A stretch of 64,000 nt of DNA from Euglena gracilis. Lineage: Eukaryota > Euglenida > Euglenophyceae > Euglenales. The position numbers were made by a program, and so were the translations under genes. The stretch is taken from NCBI GenBank assembly GCA_039621445.1, contig CP154956.1:14826876-14890875 (forward strand), written 5' to 3'. The first letter of the stretch is position 1. Every line of letters begins with the position of its first letter. The notes under the pieces were generated by a model. It worked only from the letters and a program-made list of their open reading frames with translations. It searched no databases and had not been told where the DNA came from. Of this stretch, positions 33,801 through 64,000 are shown piece by piece.

Positions 33801-36051
33801 TGTTCATCTTGGAATTTCCAGATGAACAGTTTATGTTGCTTTTGCTCTCACCTTAGTTCATTTTTTGTATTTGTTTGTTCCTTTTTTGAATTTGTTTATT
33901 CCTTTTTTAATTTAATTTAATTAGTTGAATTATTTCTGTGACAATAAACATCAAAGGGTAACGTGACATAACGTAAAATACAATATGCATATGTCGCTTC
34001 AGCCGAAATGGCCATCCCCCTGGGGCCACCACGCGGGGAGGGGTCAGTTCAGATTTATGACCCGGGTCGGGTGTGGTTACACCCCTTGGACCCCAGCCTT
34101 GGAGGCTTAACTCGGAGGACTCCTTGGGGTGGGGTGGGGGAAGGCGGGTGGGTGGGTTCGAGCCAGGCTCCCCCCTGGGGTTCATGGGCAGAGGCCCGGG
34201 TATGGGTTTTGGCGCGAAGTGCCGGAAAATATTTAGGAAATGCCCGTCGATGGACCAATTTTCAGGGGGTTCCCCCACCCTCCGATTGGGGTGGGTGGGT
34301 GGGTGGGGGACCCCTCTCCCCCTGGGTCTTAAACAGAAGCCTTCCCCCCTTGGGGGTCGTTGTTGAGCGACGCTGTGGTGCAACTTGTTGCTTATTTGTC
34401 ATCATTCACCTTCATTGATGATGGTGAATGCTGCTGCTGCTGCTGCTGCTGGGGTCCATTTTAAGGAGATTCAAAAGACTTCCGCGGTGACACACAAACC
34501 CCTTCCGGGCTGGCCCTGACTACACCGTGACCAGGAGGTTTCTTAAGCCGGACCCCCATCCCATTTGCATGCACACACATTGACAGACAGGCACAGACAG
34601 ACACACACTTCACACCCAACATGCACACACACACACACACACACACACAACATGCACACACACATACACACACACACACACAACACGCACACACACATAC
34701 ACACACATACACACACACACAACACGCACGCACACACGCACACACACACACACACACACAACACAGCACAGCACAACACAACACACATCCGACCCCCGGG
34801 GGAGGTCTGCCAGCCAGCACGTTTTCCCAGATGACCCAGATGAGTCCTGAAGAGATGCCCTGACCGTGACGCTGTACACGCTCCACCTGCTGCTCTGCAC
34901 GTACTTCCGGGGCTTCCCCACCTGCCTGGAGTGGTGGCTGGTGACCGGCGCCGCGGTGTGCATCATGGCTGGGTCGCGGCTGAGGCTGGGGCTGGGGGAC
35001 GGTCTGGACCCCAAATGTGGCGACAAAGATCCCAGGTACGTGACGTTTTTGATTTTTTTTTTGCTTTTAAAGAAACACAGACCTCCAAGCCGTGGTGCAG
35101 AAGGGAACGAAATTGCTGACCTGGTCGCTGACCTGGTGGGCGGTCCTTAGCGCACACAGAGAGAGGAGGGGAGGCGGTCACAAGCAGCAATTTATTTGTA
35201 TTGTGCATATGAATGTCTATGCACATGGACATAGGATGTTTCTGTACAAAATCTAAATGGCTGCCAGAAATCACTTTTCCCCCCGAAGTTGACCTGTGTT
35301 TTTTTGCCAAATATGGAGATTTCTCTTCCGTTTTCCCTGTAGATATTCATTAAAATGTGGTGGAACAGGAATTTTTATTTTAACACTTGAGTACCACCCT
35401 GGTCTGGTCACGTGTGCGTGTGTGTCTCTTGTTGTGGTTTGCACACTCACAGCTGTGAGTGTGCGTGTGTGTATTGTGTGTGTGTGTGTGTGTGCATTTG
35501 CATGCACATACACACACAGACAGACACAAACAGACACAGAGACACACGCACACACACATCACACAAAACACACAACACACAACATACACGTACACACACA
35601 ACACACACAACACAACACAACACAACACAACACAACACAACACAACACAACACAACACAACACAACACAACACAACACAACACAACACAACACAACACAA
35701 CACAACACAACACAACACAACACAACACAAACACAACACAACACAACACAACACAACACAACACAACACAACACAACACAACACAACACAACACAACACA
35801 ACACAACACAACACAACACAACACAACACACACACACACACACACACACACAACACACACACACACACACACAACTCACAACAAAACACCACACACATAC
35901 ACAGACACACAGACCTCCGGCTCAGCGATGACAAAAATGTGGGAATTAGGTGGCTGGAAGCGGCGGTCCAGAGCGGACAATGCTGGGGGCGTACCTCTGC
36001 CTCCGCCGGGAGATGCAGGACATCCCCCTCGCCGGGGACACCGCCGTGTGA
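30745..36051 (+). CDS. SYS1: Gene B: SYS1 Golgi membrane protein, complete, six exons
   Basis: SYS1 is a small four-helix Golgi membrane protein that recruits an ARFRP1/Arl3-class GTPase for trans-Golgi trafficking. Coding exons: 30786-30836, 31021-31062, 32752-32857, 33663-33752, 34855-34971 and 35981-36051. The product is about 158 residues, the usual family length. Motifs in order: FDPLGIIAQIVTLQCLYYW (family WDPxLIxxQIxxLQCxYY), the LDQLFE loop, VVERSKKCLD (family VERAKKCLD), FPTCLEWWLV, and LGAYLCLRREMQDIPL (family GEYLCxRxEL..IPL). Intron 3 is GT-AG, intron 1 follows CAG/CTG, and introns 2 and 5 carry other complementary triplets (GCC/GGC, CGC/GCG). Intron 4 is a shifted CAG/CTG. The start ATG at 30786 gives the right distance to FDP. 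SYS1 itself is convincing; the exact exon 2 to 3 join is the weakest. Confidence 0.9.
30837..31020 (+). other. SYS1 nonconventional intron 1 (184 nt)
   Basis: Starts ATCCAG and ends CTGATGCC. Removing it fuses FDPLG to IIAQIV exactly as in the SYS1 family; no GT-AG pair does this. Confidence 0.85.
31021..31062 (+). CDS. SYS1: SYS1 exon 2
   Basis: Fourteen codons, IIAQIVTLQCLYYW, first membrane helix. End may be 31062 or 31063. Confidence 0.85.
31063..32751 (+). other. SYS1 intron 2 (1.7 kb)
   Basis: The ends carry GCC at +4 to +6 and GGC at -8 to -6, complementary but not the usual letters. Contains a CTTCTATTGGGG-type element at 31440-31667; the remainder shows no exon. Confidence 0.55.
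31440..31667. mobile_element. CTTCTATTGGGG-family MITE, copy 2
   Basis: Inverted ends: CCCCCCAATAGAAGC on the left, GCTTCTATTGGGGGGG on the right. The interior has CCCCCTGCCGCC twice. Related to 12708-12935. Confidence 0.85.
32752..32857 (+). CDS. SYS1: SYS1 exon 3
   Basis: RSLALLLFVADLILGFGFG (second membrane helix), then LDQLFEAKALTHKTFV. Ends ..TTCGTGG before GT, a conventional donor. Confidence 0.85.
32858..33662 (+). other. SYS1 intron 3, conventional GT-AG (0.8 kb)
   Basis: GTGTGCCC start, CGTCTCGCAG end. The join keeps the family spacing between the TF motif and VERxKKCL exactly. Interior is ordinary sequence. Confidence 0.75.
33663..33752 (+). CDS. SYS1: SYS1 exon 4
   Basis: Third membrane helix, ending with VVERSKKCL and the first base of the conserved Asp codon. 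Confidence 0.88.
33753..34854 (+). other. SYS1 intron 4 (1.1 kb)
   Basis: CAG at +3 to +5 and CTG at -8; a shared G makes the position ambiguous by one. Contains a GGGTCTTAA-type repeat (34195-34345), a small CTG run and a CA-rich tract. Confidence 0.65.
34568..34785. repeat. Interrupted CA microsatellite
   Basis: CACA tracts broken by ACACACAACA and TACACA steps, within SYS1 intron 4. Confidence 0.93.
34855..34971 (+). CDS. SYS1: SYS1 exon 5
   Basis: ALTVTLYTLHLLLC, then FPTCLEWWLVTGAAVCIMA, the fourth helix region. The first two bases complete the Asp codon of KKCLD. Confidence 0.88.
34972..35980 (+). other. SYS1 intron 5 (1.0 kb)
   Basis: Starts GGTCGC and ends GCGGACAA; CGC and GCG pair at the rule positions. 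Dominated by CA/AACAC repeats at 35413-35905. Confidence 0.6.
35598..35830. repeat. AACAC pentanucleotide array
   Basis: About 45 near-perfect units with one shifted unit near 35729, flanked by CA tracts on both sides. Gives long false frames on both strands. Confidence 0.95.
35981..36051 (+). CDS. SYS1: SYS1 exon 6 with stop
   Basis: LGAYLCLRREMQDIPL, then AGDTAV and TGA, the conserved SYS1 C-terminus. Confidence 0.92.
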
Positions 36052-36962
36052 GGCTGTGCCGCATCCGAACCGCCGTTTTTCGGTACTGACCTGCACAGTA
36101 GGGGGAAGCCTTGCCTTCATCTTACCCACTTGCCCCCCCATCCAGGAAGTTGCCACCTTGGGACCTGTACTGGTAGACTTGTTCTTCGGTAAGCCCACAA
36201 CACCCCCCACCCCCCACCAGACATATGAATGGCAAGTACGTTTTTACACCCCCGGGGGTATTAAAGCGCACCCTTGGTCTGGCACGGTGCCACCGGGGCT
36301 AGTGAATGCATTGGGTAGGGTCAGGACCGGAATCAGAGATTTCTGATCTGAATTTGTCAAGATCCGAAATCGAAAAAAGTCGCATTTGCCAAAATGGCCT
36401 TTTGTTGGCAATTTTTTGCCATTTTGAGTCAAAATGGCATTCGGTTTCCTTTGACCGCAGTGCTTTTTCTCCTTTAACACCTTTCCTGTTCGGCTTTTCG
36501 GCCTTTGGCCCTCCGACATTTTTTGGGGGGAAATGGCCGACCGGGGGGATCGGCCGCACTCCCCCCCCTACCCTCCCCCGCGCGTCCTGCAACGGCTGGA
36601 CGGACCGCAGGGCGAATCCCAACACTTGGCCTTTGGAGTCACCCCAAAGCCTACAAATCATTATCTCACGTCGAAAGACAGAGTTAACAACCTCAACCTC
36701 AATTCACCCATCAAAACCCCCCATCTTAGGGCTGTGCCAGACCAAGGGTGCGCCCAGGGGTATTAAAACGTACACTATCCACATTTGTGTGCAAATATGA
36801 TTAAATTTTACCCATGTCGCCATGTTCTTGCAAAATAGCATGAAAGATGCCTTGGCCAGTTTCCTTGTGGATTTTTCAAGGAATGCTGGGATTGGATTAG
36901 ATTTTTTTTCTCAGTCATGTAAAGCAGAGGATCGTGAGTGGCAAAGTGTTCAATGGAATCTG

Positions 36963-37324
36963 AAATAATACCCCCCCCAAATAATAAACCCCCCCTGAGG
37001 ACCGGTTTTGGCCGCCCAAATAATAAACCCCCCCTCCGGCAGGTGTGAAGGAAAAGGAGAAAAAGAGGCAAAAATTACCAGAAATGTTGGAACAAATCAC
37101 AAAAATGGATAAGATTGGTGCATGCCCAAAAATATGCCCCGAAAGCACCCATTTTTTCAAAAATGCCCCAAAATGCCAAAAAAGTGACCATTGGAGCCTG
37201 TGGAATGGTTTTTGGGTCGATTTTTGACTTCGCAAATTTTCCCCAAATAATAACCCCCCCCCCTGGACCCCGACTTCGAGTGTCCAAATAATAAACCGGG
37301 GGGTTTATTATTTGGAGGGGGTTT
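36963..37324. mobile_element. AATAATAAACCCC-type element
   Basis: AATAATACCCCCCCCAAATA left, GGTTTATTATTTGGAGGGGG right. Same ends as the AATAATACCCC family but an unrelated interior. Confidence 0.75.
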
Positions 37325-37721
37325 AGTAAAGCAGAATAAAACAACTGAAAACTGGATCAACAAATAGCATACAAAGAAACACCAATCGCTTCCAATCGCG
37401 AGTCAACAAAAACCACACAACGAGAAACACAATGAACTGCCACCAATGAAAGAATCCACTCGGATCAGACTGGGCTGCAACGGAAACGAGGTTTCCCCCG
37501 TTCCTTTTCCCCTCCGCCCCGCCCAGCCTGCCTCATCCTGCACAGCGGATGGCAGGGGACCTAACCCGCACGAGCACCCGGCCCCATTGCCAGCCAGCGG
37601 CAGAACCACCCGTTCTTTGCGTCCCAATCGCCCAGTTCACCAAACGGAGCTGTCTGCTCTGCAACTGTGTGTGGGCAGGCGGCGTGACCATCTCACAGTT
37701 GTGCTGCACAACGTCGGACCG

Positions 37722-38069
37722 AATACCCCCCCCCCAAATAATACCTATCATTTTTTTTGCCTGAAGTCCCGGCCTGGGGGGGGGGTATTATTTGGGGTAA
37801 TAGCACCCCAAAATTTTCGAAATTTTTCGAAGCCCCAAAATAGCACCCCAAACCCCCCTTTGGGGTCATTTTTTGTATTTTCTCATGAAATTTAACATTT
37901 CTTGGAGGCCAGATGATCCAGAAAAATTATTTTTTTTGTAATTTGTTGTCAGAGATTGTGATTTTTTTTACCCACAAAATCCGGGTCGTCGGCCCAAAAT
38001 TGGGGGGGGGTGGAGGTATTAACTCGGTTGCTGAAGTTGGACCCTGAGGGGGGTTATTATTTGGGGGGA
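37722..38069. mobile_element. AATAATACCCC-family MITE, copy 3
   Basis: Same orientation and interior markers as 3005-3412 (GGCCAGATGATCCAGAAAAA, CAGAGATTGTGATTTTTT). Confidence 0.83.
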
Positions 38070-38162
38070 GGGTTTGCCCTTTTGCACTAAGGCTGTGATG
38101 GTGACTGTGGAGAATGACCCTCCAGGAAGGTCATGTGCACGCCCCACTGAGAGCAAGACTTT

Positions 38163-38545
38163 CTGCTACCCCCCCCCCCCCTGAATAGAAGCCCCCCCCC
38201 CCCTCGGTTTGCGACCAATTTTCCGAATAGTGCCCCCCCCCAAAATAGCAGACCGCTCCCTGTGGGTTATCAATTGAGATGGCAAATGCTTTGGCTTCTT
38301 CACCCTTTTTAAATGAGGGTTGGGTGATTTTATGTTTAATGATCCAATGCATCCACAAGAGTAACATTTTGCAGCAAATTTGACATGGTTTGGAAAGGTA
38401 GGATGTGTAGACCCACAAAGAAATTTCTTCGATAATGCTCGGACCCCCTGGTTTTTGACCACTTTTCCAAATAGTGACCCCCCCCCTCGGTATTTGACCA
38501 ACGTTCCGAATAGTTGCCCCCAGGGGCTTCTAATCAGGGTGGGTT
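38163..38545. mobile_element. GAATAGAAGC-family element, copy 2
   Basis: CCCCCTGAATAGAAGCCC left, CCCCCAGGGGCTTCTAATC right. The body matches 5580-6095. Confidence 0.82.
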
Positions 38546-40114
38546 TTATGTGCACCCAAAGATGCAAGGCAAGCAGCAATGGATGGGCTACAAATGCGCT
38601 CACCAGGTTTGGTGATATCAAAACTTTGCCGCTAATAACGATATTTTTGATGGTCTTAGCCCTTAATTTTTCGGAAGTCTTTGTGGTGGAATTCTCTCTA
38701 TGCACTCAGCAATGTGGCCATCTCTGTTGCAATGCCTCCTCCCCACCTTTGCCTTCCACTCATAGGCCACGTCTCCCCTGCATTGCTTCCCTGATCCAGG
38801 CCAACGGGGGCAATTAGGACTCTGTGGTTTAGGACTCTGCTGGCTTTCTGTGTGGTTTAGAGATTTGCCATATTTACGAGGGTATCCCTTAAGCTGGAGG
38901 GCATCCCCCCCCCCCCCCGGATTCCCGTGGATTCCAGCAAGTCAGCAGCCTTATTCCAGCCAGCAGCCTTTTTCGGCCTCGGAACCCCTCCCGTCCCATC
39001 GATATGCAAAAATGGGCCAAGAATGAGCAAAAATGGGCCAAAAATAACAGGCTGGCCAGGGCAAATTTTGGGTCAAAAACGTTGGCAATGCCGGATTGAG
39101 AGTGCAATAAAAATGTTAATGTGTGTCTTCATGATCCCAAATGGATCGTCCTCATGTGCGGTGGTCCCAGTGATATTCAGCGCAAAATTTTTTTTGGGAG
39201 GAGTTGTCCCTTTTAGGGGAGCGCTCAGATGTTAGATGTTGCGTTGGCTCCATACATCTCTTTAAGGTTTTGCAGACCCCCCTGGGGGCTGCTGCAGCCA
39301 ACCCCGATTTGGCCCAGCCCAGCCGCAGCCGCCCCCCCCCCCCCCCCGGGCTGCTGCTAGCCCTGCTTGCCAGCCCCTCTTTGGAGTGTCCAGCCCAAAA
39401 ATGGCCCAAAATGGTGTCAGCTGCTCTTTTTTCAAACTTTGTTTTGCCAGTCATTTTTCAATTGTCCGATTTCGGCCCACCTGGACCAGTGGTCACGCCT
39501 CAAGCCACTGTACAGTTTCCCCCTGCCCCCCTTTTTTTGCTACAAACGTGCGTCTGACCTTGACCAAGCGGATTCGCAACAATTTTCGTTGAAAATTGTG
39601 AGCCACGTGAACTACTTTCCATAATTCTGAATCCTCCTCCTCCTTTTCATGCGCCTCCTGTCATGTGATCCATCTGCCATGTGATTGCTGCCAGCTGGGT
39701 GAATGGAAGTTGTCCAAAAATTTCAAACGATTCACACCTCTGGTCCATGTGTGTGTATATTTACGCAGATGAAAGGTTTTCTGGATGTGGAAGTGCCATA
39801 TGGCTTTGTTATCCAATGACGTTCGACGTTGAAAGTCTAACCAGCCCCTCCCCCCCAGCATTTCGTCTCGGTTCTTCTTTTTTTTGCCCCAATTCTCAAA
39901 AATGGATGGCGTTTTATGTACGTTGTAGAACCGTGGTTTTTGAATTTCCCCAATTTCCCAAAATTGTCAACCCATTTGTCATTTGCGCACCCGAGTCGGT
40001 CCCCAAGTGGTGTTATTTGGGCTAAACTTTCAAGGGCACTGTGCTGCTGTGCATCCTTTGGGAGCCCAAGAAAGTGGATCAGACAGGCGCAATCCTTGCA
40101 CCTCTGAAAGGGTC

Positions 40115-40136
40115 TATCGCTCCTCTGCTGCACAGC
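40115..40136 (+). other. Candidate spliced-leader acceptor of gene C
   Basis: CTATCGCTCCTCTGCTGCACAG ends three bases before the ATG: a short pyrimidine tract plus AG with a tiny leader, as expected for trans-spliced mRNA. Inference. Confidence 0.45.
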
Positions 40137-40138
40137 AC

Positions 40139-63989
<23,851 letters not shown>

Positions 63990-64000
63990 GTAGGTGTGTG

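Larger units (their letters stand above)
36052..40136. other. 4 kb spacer between SYS1 and gene C
   Basis: Begins with the SYS1 3' UTR. Contains two AATAATA-type elements (36963-37324, 37722-38069) and a GAATAGAAGC-family element (38163-38545). A GC-rich patch at 37500-37720 is open in two frames (PVLCVPIAQFTKRSCLLC) without support. No gene assigned. Confidence 0.55.

Overview
This is nuclear DNA of a protist, most likely a euglenid (inference). Small GC-rich exons lie in very long introns full of mobile elements, simple repeats and runs of eight or more G or C. Many introns lack GT-AG ends. Instead they carry CAG or TAG at intron positions +4 to +6 and CTG at -8 to -6, the pairing signature I recall for euglenid nonconventional introns. 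I used that signature, reading phase and protein similarity to join exons. All three genes found are on the + strand. No rRNA, tRNA or CRISPR array was seen.

Gene A (about 1.9 to 24.6 kb) is the C-terminal part of a hybrid histidine kinase: thirteen exons encode the ATPase N-box, the rest of the HATPase_c fold, and a full receiver domain, ending in a short tail. Every intron looks nonconventional. The N-terminal sensor and HisKA parts are left of the window or were not recognised. Gene B (30.79 to 36.05 kb) is a complete six-exon SYS1, the Golgi membrane protein that recruits an ARFRP1/Arl3-type GTPase. It mixes one GT-AG intron with four nonconventional ones. Gene C (40.14 kb to beyond the right edge) starts with a signal-anchor exon just after a likely spliced-leader acceptor. 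At least twelve phase-consistent exons encode a membrane-anchored protein I do not recognise. Its first eight introns are GT-AG and the later ones are mixed.

Introns and spacers hold at least nine dispersed families, most bounded by inverted repeats beginning in C/G runs (MITE-like): the GTCCAACGA, AATAATACCCC, GAATAGAAGC, TGCGCACTTATTAGGG, GGGCAATTG and CTTCTATTGGGG families. There is also a decayed Tc1/mariner element, an element with arrays of GGATAACTAC near both ends, and two clusters of short palindromes (GCGCAAATGCGC around 17.6-20.2 kb, ATTGCGC..GCGCAAT around 42.1-44.1 kb), each confined to one gene's introns. Large tandem arrays include a 16-bp minisatellite, a 1.4 kb ATAC array, and AACAC, GGTAAT, TTA, CA/TG and ATCACAC tracts.

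Nothing suggests the three genes work together. Exon joins are predictions, and several boundaries are uncertain by one to a few bases.
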